Below are positions 8,086 through 14,952 of a DNA stretch of 18,000 bases, piece after piece. Where the stretch lies: assembly GCA_016935595.1 (NCBI GenBank), contig JAFGQQ010000250.1, forward strand, positions 1 to 18,000. Direction: 5' to 3'. This DNA comes from Bacteroidales bacterium. Lineage in GTDB: Bacteria; Bacteroidota; Bacteroidia; Bacteroidales; UBA10428. The notes beneath the pieces were generated by a model that did not search any database, was not told the origin of the DNA, and saw only the letters and a program-made list of their open reading frames with translations. A program made the position numbers and the translations under genes. The stretch's first letter is position 1. The number at the start of each line of letters is the position of its first letter.

Positions 8086-8220
8086 ACACTATTATTTTTT
8101 ATATGTTAATCAATAATTAAGATTAAAACAGAACAATGCAATTATAATTATACTAATAAAAAAGTTATTTAATTAAATTTACCTTAAATTAAAATTAATA
8201 TAACAAAAGTTTATAAGCTT

Positions 8221-9210
8221 ATGAATTACAGAAAACTTGGAAAAACAGGATTTAAAATTTCTGAAATTAGCTTAGGCACATGGCAAGTTGGAGGAAAATG
8301 GGGTGAAAAATTTAACCATAAAAATGCCGATAAGATATTAAATACCGCAATTGATAATGGAATAAACTTTATTGATACGGCAGATGTTTATGGTGAAAGA
8401 GGCGGTGAAAGTGAACAAGCAGTTGGCAGGTTAATAAAGTCACGGAGTGAACGTATTTATGTGGCAACTAAATGCGGAAGACGTCTTAATCCGCATACAA
8501 ATGAGCAATATACCACAAAGGTTTTAAAAGGTTTTGTAGAAGACAGCCTGAAAAATATGGGAATTGATACCATAGATCTAATTCAACTTCACTGCCCTCC
8601 TACTGAAGTTTACTACAGACCAGAAATTTTTGAAGTATTTGATAAATTAATAAGTGAAGGGAAAATACTTAAATTAGGTGTAAGTGTAGAAAAAGTTGAA
8701 GAAGCCCTAAAGGCAATTGAATTTCCAAATGTAGATACAGTTCAAATTATTTTTAACGTGTTCAGGCAACGGCCCAAAGAATTGTTTTTTGAACAAGCAA
8801 GAAAGAAAAATATCGGTATAATTGTAAGGGTTCCGTTAGCGAGTGGTTTGCTGAGTGGCAAATTCGATAAAAAAACAACTTTTTCAAGTGGTGATCATCG
8901 TAATTTTAACCGAAACGGAGAAGCCTTCGATAAAGGAGAAACTTTCTCAGGAATTGATTATAACACAGGTATTGAAGCAGTTGAAGAACTTAAAGAATCT
9001 TTTACCGATATTCCACTTACTATGGTAGCATTAAAATGGATATTAATGCATGATGAAATAAGTTGTATAATACCGGGAGCATCAAAAGTCGAACAGGTAT
9101 TATCAAATATTGAAGCCGGTAAAATAAAAAAATTAACTAAAAATGAACTTGGTATAATAGACCAAGTTTATAATATAAAGATAAAGAACCTTGTTCATCA
9201 TCTTTGGTAA
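8221..9210 (+). CDS. Aldo/keto reductase
   Basis: This 329-residue protein is a cytosolic NADP(H)-dependent oxidoreductase of the aldo/keto reductase superfamily (TIM barrel). The catalytic tetrad is complete: Asp52 and Tyr57 (FIDTADVYGERGGESE), Lys84 (VATKCGRR) and His124 (IQLHCPP). Cofactor-binding stretches are RVPLASGLLSGKF (203-215) and the late IIPGASKVEQVLSNIEA (283-299), where basic and polar residues hold the 2'-phosphate. The substrate cannot be told from sequence: many such enzymes reduce sugars, quinones or small aldehydes. It is a lone gene on the plus strand with its own promoter region, and the convergent glycosyltransferase ends 79 bases beyond it. ATG at 8221 fits the family N-terminus (MNYRKLGKTGFKISEISLG). 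Confidence 0.93.
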   Translation: MNYRKLGKTGFKISEISLGTWQVGGKWGEKFNHKNADKILNTAIDNGINFIDTADVYGERGGESEQAVGRLIKSRSERIYVATKCGRRLNPHTNEQYTTKVLKGFVEDSLKNMGIDTIDLIQLHCPPTEVYYRPEIFEVFDKLISEGKILKLGVSVEKVEEALKAIEFPNVDTVQIIFNVFRQRPKELFFEQARKKNIGIIVRVPLASGLLSGKFDKKTTFSSGDHRNFNRNGEAFDKGETFSGIDYNTGIEAVEELKESFTDIPLTMVALKWILMHDEISCIIPGASKVEQVLSNIEAGKIKKLTKNELGIIDQVYNIKIKNLVHHLW

Positions 9211-9222
9211 AAATGTATTATC

Positions 9223-9255
9223 AATAATAGTATTCCTGTCAATACCAATATTATT
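9223..9255. terminator. Weak hairpin between convergent genes
   Basis: GTATT (9230-9234) pairs with AATAC (9241-9245) over the loop CCTGTC. AATAATA (9223-9229) pairs with TATTATT (9249-9255), leaving a three-base bulge at 9246-9248. It lies in the 79-base space between the convergent reductase and glycosyltransferase genes, where a two-way terminator is expected. It is A/T-rich and lacks a strong U-run, so the call is tentative. Confidence 0.35.
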
Positions 9256-9289
9256 TATTTCACTTCACCATAAAACAGTTTAATTTATT

Positions 9290-10558
9290 TCAATACCTGA
9301 AATTCTGTTTTCTTTCAATACTTCTATAAAGTTTTAATAATCCAAAATTACTCTCAGGAATTTCTTTAATTCCCATTTTTTTCAACAAATCAGAAGCTGC
9401 TAATTTTATGTCTGACTTTTTTAATTCTTTCTCATGAACAAAATTCAGGTATTTTAATATTATAAATGTATTGAGAAAAGAATAAAAGTGTTTTATGTAA
9501 GATTGAATGGTTTTACAATTTTTATTAATCCTTTCAATCTCATTTTCAAAATTTATTTTATTGAGATATTCTCCTAATCTATTTGGCAAATCAGATAATT
9601 TGGTAATTATCTGTTTTTTATTTATTTGAAAAAATTGCTCATTTATCAATAATAATTGTCTAATATCCTCAAATGCACTAATATTATATGTATTAAAAAC
9701 ATCTGTTTTTTGATTCAGATACTTCTTAATCATAGGCCCTGTACCAAAAGGCACACGGTCAGAAATTCTCGGTGAAGGAATTACCCTGGTTGTATTTAAA
9801 TCAACATAATTACCGAGTGGCATGATTTTATGTAAAAAATAAAAATCTTCACCGGCCTGCCTTTTATTCATGCCTCCTTGCTTTACATAAGCAATGGCTT
9901 TAACAGTAAAACATGAACCAATGGTATGAAACGAGTAGGGATAACCAATAAATCTTAATGCTTGCACAAAGTATCTTAAATAAAGTTCGTATAAAATTAT
10001 TCCCTGATATACTTTTTCCTCAAACTCATTTCCTTCGACCGGATGTTCAAAATACACAGAACAACCATTTGTATTGGTTTTTTCACAATATAACCTTTCA
10101 ATTTCTGTAAAAAAATTTGTATCACATGTTGCATCAGCATCAAACGAAATAATAACTCCATCTTGCTTATTAAAATAATTAAAACGATGAATGGCCTCAT
10201 CCATCCCTATTTTTCTTGCTAAACCGGCACCTGCATGTTTTTTAGGTAAATTAGGATAATATAGTATATGGATTTTAAAATAAGTATGTGTATATCTCAT
10301 CCATTCTTTTAATGATGCTAAAGTTGAAAGATTTGTTTTTTTTATTTCATCAGGAGAGATTTCTGAAGAATTAATAACAATAATAACTTCTAATATGGAT
10401 TTTGGAGGATCACAAGACTTTAAAGATTCTAAAGTATTAATTATAAAAGGTTCATTGTAACAAGGTGAAACTACAATAAATCTTAAATCTTTGGAAGGTT
10501 TTTCCTTTATTCTGGTTTCGAAACTCTGTTTTTTTAAATAAAAATCGGCAAATGCCAT
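9290..10558 (-). CDS. Family 2 glycosyltransferase, soluble
   Basis: This 422-residue protein has a GT-A fold typical of GT2 enzymes, which transfer sugars from nucleotide-sugar donors. The N-terminal Rossmann-like start is RFIVVSPCYNEPFIINTLESL (~26-46), the donor/metal-binding D-x-D is in SFDADA (138-143), and the acceptor/base motif is AGEDFYFLHK (235-244). A conserved-looking SPRISDRVPFGTG follows at ~262-274. The last ~140 residues are helical and not part of the GT core. There is no signal peptide or clear membrane span, so it should act in the cytoplasm or at the inner face of the membrane. It starts six bases after the ompH stop, so the two are cotranscribed. Donor and acceptor are unknown; no polysaccharide cluster surrounds it. 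Confidence 0.88.
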   Translation of the reverse strand: MAFADFYLKKQSFETRIKEKPSKDLRFIVVSPCYNEPFIINTLESLKSCDPPKSILEVIIVINSSEISPDEIKKTNLSTLASLKEWMRYTHTYFKIHILYYPNLPKKHAGAGLARKIGMDEAIHRFNYFNKQDGVIISFDADATCDTNFFTEIERLYCEKTNTNGCSVYFEHPVEGNEFEEKVYQGIILYELYLRYFVQALRFIGYPYSFHTIGSCFTVKAIAYVKQGGMNKRQAGEDFYFLHKIMPLGNYVDLNTTRVIPSPRISDRVPFGTGPMIKKYLNQKTDVFNTYNISAFEDIRQLLLINEQFFQINKKQIITKLSDLPNRLGEYLNKINFENEIERINKNCKTIQSYIKHFYSFLNTFIILKYLNFVHEKELKKSDIKLAASDLLKKMGIKEIPESNFGLLKLYRSIERKQNFRY

Positions 10559-10564
10559 TAATTC

Positions 10565-11191
10565 TTACTTGACTTTTTCCTTTTCTTTATCTTTAATATA
10601 CTTATTATTTATACCTTCAATTATTTCTTTAGTTATATTTAAGTTTTCATGCGAATATAAAACCGGTCCGCCAAAAGCGCTGCTTAAAATATACTGGTAA
10701 CCTTTATCTTTATTATATTCTTTTAAATATTCAACAATACTAAAATAAAGTTGCCTGTTCATCACCTGTTCTTCTTCCATTAATTGAGCAGTTAACTGGT
10801 CTCTCAGATTAATTAAATTTTCTTGTTCTTTTAAAAGATTATTTTCCATTTCCTGGGCCTGATAACGCGTTACTAATCCTTTTGATACTTTTTCATTGAA
10901 ATCATCCAATTGAACTGCATATTGCCTTTGTCTATTTGCAAATTCAGCTTCCAGCTCACTTTTTCTTTTATTTAACCTGTCAGTCAATTCATGATAAAAA
11001 TCATAAGCCATCAGTAATGAATCGTAATTAACATAAGCAATTGATGCTGAATCGGGAGAAATTTGGGTAGTAACATTAATTAAATCTTCAATACTTGGTT
11101 TTTTTTGTTTTGATGTAAAATGCAAAATAAATAAGGCAATAACGGCAGCCAGTAATACAATATTCAAAATAAATGGTATTTTTTTGATCAT
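10565..11191 (-). CDS. OmpH/Skp-family periplasmic chaperone-like protein
   Basis: Skp/OmpH proteins hold unfolded outer-membrane proteins in the periplasm. This 208-residue protein begins with a hydrophobic segment (~6-24) preceded by Lys, acting as an uncleaved anchor or signal. The family start SIAYVNYDSLLMAY follows at ~50-63, then a long charged, Glu/Gln/Lys-rich coiled coil (~68-150), and the C-terminal return strand and helix around KGYQYILSSAFGGPVLYSHENLNITKEIIEGIN. These features and the order match Skp. The protein may be tethered to the inner membrane rather than free. A strong promoter lies 36 bases upstream of the ATG. It forms an operon with the glycosyltransferase; the bamA/lpxD context common for skp in Proteobacteria is absent. 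Confidence 0.88.
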   Translation of the reverse strand: MIKKIPFILNIVLLAAVIALFILHFTSKQKKPSIEDLINVTTQISPDSASIAYVNYDSLLMAYDFYHELTDRLNKRKSELEAEFANRQRQYAVQLDDFNEKVSKGLVTRYQAQEMENNLLKEQENLINLRDQLTAQLMEEEQVMNRQLYFSIVEYLKEYNKDKGYQYILSSAFGGPVLYSHENLNITKEIIEGINNKYIKDKEKEKVK

Positions 11192-11226
11192 AATTGTAAA
11201 ATTTGTTAAAAATTTATATTCAGGGG

Positions 11227-11255
11227 CAAAGATAAATGATTAATATGATTGCAAA
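11227..11255 (-). promoter_or_regulatory. Probable ompH promoter (-33 and -7)
   Basis: The minus strand has TTTG at 11255-11252, 17 bases of spacer, then TATCTTTG at 11234-11227, a full TAnnTTTG match. Transcription would start near 11220 with a leader of about 30 bases. Both elements fit the Bacteroidota housekeeping promoter, though the spacer is slightly short. It would drive ompH and the following glycosyltransferase. Confidence 0.6.
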
Positions 11256-11294
11256 AATAAATTATTGATTTTTATAAAATTCAAATTTTAAGTC

Positions 11295-12296
11295 CTAGAA
11301 AGTAGGACAAGGTACAGGTCTGCGTTTAGGCCGTTTTTTCCTTTCCCATTCCTGGTTAAATTTATAGATAATAGAAATTTCGTGGCTACCTGCTGTTCTT
11401 GTAACAAGCAGGTTGGATATTGTTGCATCAAAACTATATCCAATACTCAGACTTTCAATTTTATATCCAGCCATAAAGATTAAAGCATCCCTGCTGAATA
11501 CTTTAACATCTTCACCTACTTTATAATAAGGCAATCCCCTAAACCAAAGACCTAACATTAAAGGTTCTTTGAACCAAAAGCCACCAACATCGAGCTGGTG
11601 ATGTTTATCCTGGCTTTTAAAAATGAATGAAGCATTTACACTTTCCGGAAGAGTTCTAAGCAATCTACCCCTGCGGGTAATGCGCGTTCCTCCATAAACC
11701 TGGTATTTAAGTGATAATCTATATTCCTCATCAACATACAATGAAAGATTTGGCCTGGTTAGATGGTCGATTGAAAAACCAAACCAATGATTTTCAGAAT
11801 AAGTTAGTATTGATGTGCCAAAATCAAATGCCAATACTTTTTCCTGGGGAAGCCGGTAAGTTGATGAACCCCCAAGTGTACCAGAGGGTACTTCAAGTTT
11901 TGTTATATCAACGCTTCGTTGTGTATATGAGAAATGTACGCCTGGCCTCGCTTTCCAATATTTGTTAATATAAATATCAAAAGAATACTGAAATCCTCCG
12001 CTTGTTATTCCCAATCGTCCTTCACCAGCACGGTCTCTTAATAATAATACTCCTACCCCGCTCCTGAATTTATGAAAATAATGATCGAAAGAAAGTGCCA
12101 TGGTAGTGAACGATTTGCCAAGTGCAGGCCACTGATTTCTATAATTGATGTTTATTCTACTCCCCTTTGTTGTGCCTGCGAAAGAAGGCCCTAAATATAA
12201 AGGAACTGTATAAAATTGTGAGAATTGGGGATCTTGCGCCTCAACGAATTTAATTATAACAATAAAAATTACTATAAGTATTAATGACCTTCTCAC
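11295..12296 (-). CDS. PorP/SprF-family outer-membrane protein
   Basis: PorP/SprF proteins are outer-membrane beta-barrels linked to type IX secretion; SprF-like members pair with particular large surface adhesins. A signal peptide covers residues 1-20 (hydrophobic core LILIVIFIVIIKF, cut after VEA). The mature protein opens with the family hallmark QDPQFSQFYTVPLYLGPSFAG, then N-Y-R-N-Q-W-P (~51-57) and alternating beta strands, including SFDHYFHKFRSGVGVLLLRDRAGEG. The barrel's last strand (HEISIIYKF) is followed by a basic, proline-rich tail, KKRPKRRPVPCPTF. The start is GTG: an in-frame stop lies 15 bases upstream with no ATG between, and the signal peptide begins here. No giant adhesin or other secretion gene adjoins it, so its partner must lie elsewhere. 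Confidence 0.92.
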   Translation of the reverse strand: MRRSLILIVIFIVIIKFVEAQDPQFSQFYTVPLYLGPSFAGTTKGSRININYRNQWPALGKSFTTMALSFDHYFHKFRSGVGVLLLRDRAGEGRLGITSGGFQYSFDIYINKYWKARPGVHFSYTQRSVDITKLEVPSGTLGGSSTYRLPQEKVLAFDFGTSILTYSENHWFGFSIDHLTRPNLSLYVDEEYRLSLKYQVYGGTRITRRGRLLRTLPESVNASFIFKSQDKHHQLDVGGFWFKEPLMLGLWFRGLPYYKVGEDVKVFSRDALIFMAGYKIESLSIGYSFDATISNLLVTRTAGSHEISIIYKFNQEWERKKRPKRRPVPCPTF

Positions 12297-12321
12297 TAAA
12301 CCAATATTAGTTTATAATTCA

Positions 12322-12350
12322 TGTTATGCTTTACATTACAGCATATAACA
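12322..12350 (-). promoter_or_regulatory. Hairpin in the porP-like gene's 5' leader
   Basis: TGTTATGCT (12322-12330) and AGCATATAACA (12340-12350) form a 9-bp stem with a two-base bulge and a nine-base loop. It lies between the predicted transcription start (~12367) and the GTG start codon at 12296. It could affect mRNA stability or translation; no U-run follows, so it is not a terminator. Confidence 0.35.
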
Positions 12351-12373
12351 ATATAAAATCCCCTTTTGTTTTG

Positions 12374-12404
12374 CTAAAGTATTAAATATAAAGCAATTAT
12401 CAAA
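12374..12404 (-). promoter_or_regulatory. Possible porP-like gene promoter
   Basis: On the minus strand TTTG (12404-12401) is followed after 19 bases by TACTTTAG (12381-12374), seven of eight to TAnnTTTG. The spacing is right for the phylum. The implied leader is about 70 bases and includes the hairpin nearer the gene. Confidence 0.4.
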
Positions 12405-12662
12405 TATATTATGTAAATATTTATATACATAATTTAAAATCAATCCGTTATAAATGTATTTAAAAATAATATATAATTTTAAAAACCCTAAAATAATAAA
12501 TAAATTAGAAAATAAGGGACAATTAAATACTGGCAACAGATTTAGAAGGTGTTAATAACTTAAACGTTTATAACAGTAAATATATTTTTAATTGTTGAAA
12601 GAATTTCAAAAAATATAAAAATCTTTGTAAATTATTGAATTACTTATTAATAATCAATATTT

Positions 12663-12692
12663 TTTGTATATATAGAAAATCTTCTTACTTTG
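12663..12692 (+). promoter_or_regulatory. Possible promoter of the WG-repeat gene
   Basis: TTTG at 12663-12666 is followed after 18 bases by TTACTTTG (12685-12692), seven of eight to TAnnTTTG. Transcription would begin near 12700, giving a leader of about 100 bases that contains the 17-codon frame at 12742. Confidence 0.4.
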
Positions 12693-12741
12693 TATTAGTT
12701 TTTAGTTCAATATGATCTGATATTTAAAAACTATAGTTAAA

Positions 12742-12795
12742 ATGATTATTCCAATTATAATCGCCATTTTACTGATTCCTAACTTAAATATTTAA
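12742..12795 (+). CDS. Possible 17-codon upstream frame
   Basis: ATG at 12742 opens a frame encoding MIIPIIIAILLIPNLNI and ending in TAA four bases before the WG-repeat ATG. Eight of 17 residues are Ile, so it could be a tiny membrane peptide or a leader whose translation feeds ribosomes to the next gene. A/T-rich sequence makes such Ile-rich frames by chance. No Shine-Dalgarno sequence is visible. I list it only because of its close spacing and position inside the predicted leader. Confidence 0.15.
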   Translation: MIIPIIIAILLIPNLNI

Positions 12796-12799
12796 AAAT

Positions 12800-14791
12800 A
12801 TGAAAAAAGCTATTTTTCTTATTTTATTTATACAATTAACAAGTTTTATTTATTCTCAATGTTGTAAAGATTTTATTACGAAAGGGAAGGCTGCCTTGGA
12901 ACAAGGAAATACGCTTATGGCTAAAAGATTCTTTGAAATGGCCAAAACATGCCCTGACGCTTCCACCAGTCCTGAATGTAAAGAAATTGATAAATTGATT
13001 GAGCAATGTATGCAAAAACCGGGGAGTAAGGAGCCTATTAAAAAACCTGACGAAACGACACCTGACGACAAAAAAACGACTATTCAAAAAGATAAATTAA
13101 ATAATTGTTTTGAGGAAAATTTTACTAAAGCTAAAACCATGTTTCAAAATAATGGTCGTCCTGAAATAGTTTTAAGTAAGTTGGAAGATGCTAAAAATTG
13201 CCCTGGAGCTTCAGATAATCCAAAATATAATGAATTAGAGAGCCTTATTGCACAATGTAATCAAAAAATTAAAGAAACAGCTCTTTTAAAATATGATGAG
13301 GTAGGCGATTTAATAGAAAAACGAATGAGAGCTAAAAAAGCTGATAAATGGGGATTTATTGATTTGCAGGGCCGTAGGGTTATACCTTTCTATTTTGATT
13401 CTGTTTCTGATTTTAAAAATGGTAAAGCTTTCGTACTATTTGAAAAATTTTATAATGAAATACCTGGTACAGGAAATATTATTGATATTTCAGGAAATTA
13501 TCTTTATGATAAAGTTAGAGATTTCTCTGAAAACAAGGCTTTATTTCAAAAAGAAGGTTTATTCGGGTATTTAGATCAAAACCTTAATGAAATTATTCCT
13601 GCCCAATTTGATTATGCCTCCTCTTTTTCCGAAGGTTTTGCTGTTGTCGCTAAAGAAGGTTTATGGGGATGTATTGATAAAAACGGAAAAATGGTTGTCC
13701 CTTATAAATATAGAAATATAAAAAACTTTAATGAAAACATGGCCTGTATAAAAAATTTAAATAATAAGTACGGTTTTATCAATAAAAATGGACAAGAGGT
13801 TATTCCATGTAAATATGACGATGCAAATTCATTTAATGACGAAAGAGCCCTGGTAAAATTAAATAATTTTTGGGGCTATATAGATGTTAATGGCAAAGAA
13901 CAACTATCAGGTAAATTCATCTACTTAGATGCTTTTAATTTTTATAACGGCAAAGCTTATGTAAGCGTTGAAAAAGATAATTATTATATCATTGATAAAA
14001 ACTACAATACTGTAAATAAATTTTTGCCTTTCATCCCTGAATTTGACCTGGGAAATGGCAGATATATTGGACTTGCATTATTCTTAAAAGGTATAGTTGA
14101 CGAGAACGGGAAAAATATTACTCCTTTTCAATATAGCGAAATAAGTTATACTTACAATGATCTCATTTCTGTTAAAAAAAACGATCTATATGGTTATATT
14201 AATAGAGATGGTGTTGAAATTATCCCTTGTCAGTTTGATCTTGTATCCAACTTTAATTCCGGGAGGTCATGTATATATAATTATAAGAACAATGCCGGTT
14301 CCCGATTGGGATTAATTGATACCAGAGGTGTAATAGTAGTTCCATATAAATATTATGATATTAGCTATTTTAGTGAAGGTAAAGCTGCTATTGGTGAATA
14401 TTCTGGATTCATAAAAAAATACGGTTTTATTGATATAGAAGGGAAAGTTGTGATATCTCCCAAATATGATGAATGTGGGGATTTTCATGAAGGTAAGGCA
14501 AGGGTTTGTGTTGAAGAGAATGAAACCATGTATTGCAGTTTTATCAATCATTATGGAGATACTGTATTCTCTTGTCCGCCAAATATAATGCCCGATAATT
14601 TTAGTGAAGGTATGGTTGAAGCTATTGGCGATAATTTTAAAACCGGATATTATAATTATTTAGGGGAATTAATAATCCCATTCGAATATGACTTAGGCAA
14701 ATATTTTACTGGAGGGGTTGCAGAAGTGAAAAAAAATGGAAAAAAATTTTATATCAATAAACAAGGAAAATGTGTTTTAGATTGTGAATAA
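12800..14791 (+). CDS. Secreted WG-repeat protein with two Cys-bearing helical modules
   Basis: The 663 residues begin with a signal peptide (1-19, core AIFLILFIQLTSF, cut before QCC; the Gln before Cys argues against a lipobox). Two similar ~50-residue helical modules follow (22-70 and 103-153). Both read C-x-x-x-F-x-x-[KA]-x ... A-K-x-C-P-x-A-S-x-x-P ... L-I-x-Q-C and look TPR-like, with Cys22/51/70 matching Cys103/134/153. A Pro/Lys/Thr linker (72-99) separates them. From ~183 to the end run a dozen or so WG-type beta repeats, each about [KL]-[WY]-G-[FY]-I-D-x-x-G-x-x-[VI]-[IV]-P-x-x-[YF]-D, some degenerate. WG repeats occur in many Bacteroidota surface or periplasmic proteins, role mostly unknown; binding of a partner or polymer is likely. 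No type IX C-terminal sorting domain is evident. It is a lone gene. Confidence 0.88.
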   Translation: MKKAIFLILFIQLTSFIYSQCCKDFITKGKAALEQGNTLMAKRFFEMAKTCPDASTSPECKEIDKLIEQCMQKPGSKEPIKKPDETTPDDKKTTIQKDKLNNCFEENFTKAKTMFQNNGRPEIVLSKLEDAKNCPGASDNPKYNELESLIAQCNQKIKETALLKYDEVGDLIEKRMRAKKADKWGFIDLQGRRVIPFYFDSVSDFKNGKAFVLFEKFYNEIPGTGNIIDISGNYLYDKVRDFSENKALFQKEGLFGYLDQNLNEIIPAQFDYASSFSEGFAVVAKEGLWGCIDKNGKMVVPYKYRNIKNFNENMACIKNLNNKYGFINKNGQEVIPCKYDDANSFNDERALVKLNNFWGYIDVNGKEQLSGKFIYLDAFNFYNGKAYVSVEKDNYYIIDKNYNTVNKFLPFIPEFDLGNGRYIGLALFLKGIVDENGKNITPFQYSEISYTYNDLISVKKNDLYGYINRDGVEIIPCQFDLVSNFNSGRSCIYNYKNNAGSRLGLIDTRGVIVVPYKYYDISYFSEGKAAIGEYSGFIKKYGFIDIEGKVVISPKYDECGDFHEGKARVCVEENETMYCSFINHYGDTVFSCPPNIMPDNFSEGMVEAIGDNFKTGYYNYLGELIIPFEYDLGKYFTGGVAEVKKNGKKFYINKQGKCVLDCE

Positions 14792-14819
14792 ATAGATAGA
14801 ATGAGCTTATAAAAATTTT

Positions 14820-14856
14820 TACTTTTGTGCTTAATAGAAAAAATATATTAAGTTTA
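14820..14856 (+). promoter_or_regulatory. Candidate pheT promoter region
   Basis: TACTTTTG at 14820-14827 matches TAnnTTTG fully but lacks an upstream -33 box. Alternatively its last four bases, TTTG (14824-14827), can serve as a -33 box with TAAGTTTA (14849-14856, seven of eight) as the -7 after 21 bases. Either would give pheT a leader of roughly 90-120 bases. I cannot choose between them. Confidence 0.35.
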
Positions 14857-14869
14857 TTTACTTATGAAA

Positions 14870-14882
14870 CCCTCATAGAGGG
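14870..14882. repeat. Small GC hairpin upstream of pheT
   Basis: CCCTC-ATA-GAGGG forms a tight 5-bp stem with a three-base loop in otherwise A/T-rich sequence, followed by ATTTATTA. It may help end the WG-repeat transcript, though the U-run is poor, or lie in the pheT leader. The form (5-bp stem, three-base loop, then ATTTA) resembles the centre of the 8051-8070 palindrome. Confidence 0.3.
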
Positions 14883-14952
14883 ATTTATTAAATAGCTAAT
14901 GAAACTCAACAAAAGGACATGATTATTAGTAAATTAAATTATAAATAAACGA

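Larger units (their letters stand above)
7893..8220. other. Gene-free divergent spacer between rplS and the aldo/keto reductase
   Basis: This 328-base, very AT-rich gap separates two divergent genes. It holds the rplS promoter at its left end and a palindromic element at 8016-8085. A possible -7 element for the reductase lies at 8174-8181: TAAATTTA, seven of eight to TAnnTTTG, with no recognisable -33. I see no coding potential and no tRNA. Confidence 0.6.
12297..12799. other. AT-rich divergent spacer between porP-like and WG-repeat genes
   Basis: This 503-base gap is about 80-85% A/T. It holds a candidate promoter for each flanking gene, a hairpin in the porP leader and a 17-codon open frame just before the WG-repeat gene. 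The middle (~12410-12650) shows nothing I can name beyond simple A/T-rich sequence; small frames there have no recognisable product. Confidence 0.6.

Noticed and set aside
12336..12536. 66-codon minus-strand frame in the AT-rich spacer
   Set aside because: Composition is just Ile/Phe/Tyr/Leu/Asn from A/T-rich DNA. It overlaps the predicted porP promoter and hairpin and resembles no family.
12454..12555. 33-codon plus-strand frame with a basic end (…NRFRRC)
   Set aside because: It has no Shine-Dalgarno sequence, no promoter close by and no recognisable similarity, and it is short enough to arise by chance.
12800..12865. WG-repeat protein as a lipoprotein (Cys21/Cys22 after the signal)
   Set aside because: The residues before Cys are Tyr-Ser-Gln, which do not fit the lipobox; Gln at -1 is atypical, and cleavage by signal peptidase I before Gln20 is simpler.
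14870..14952. Attenuator with leader peptide for pheT
   Set aside because: Short frames here (M-K-P-S; M-K-L-N-K-R-T) contain no Phe run, and the hairpin has no proper U-tract.
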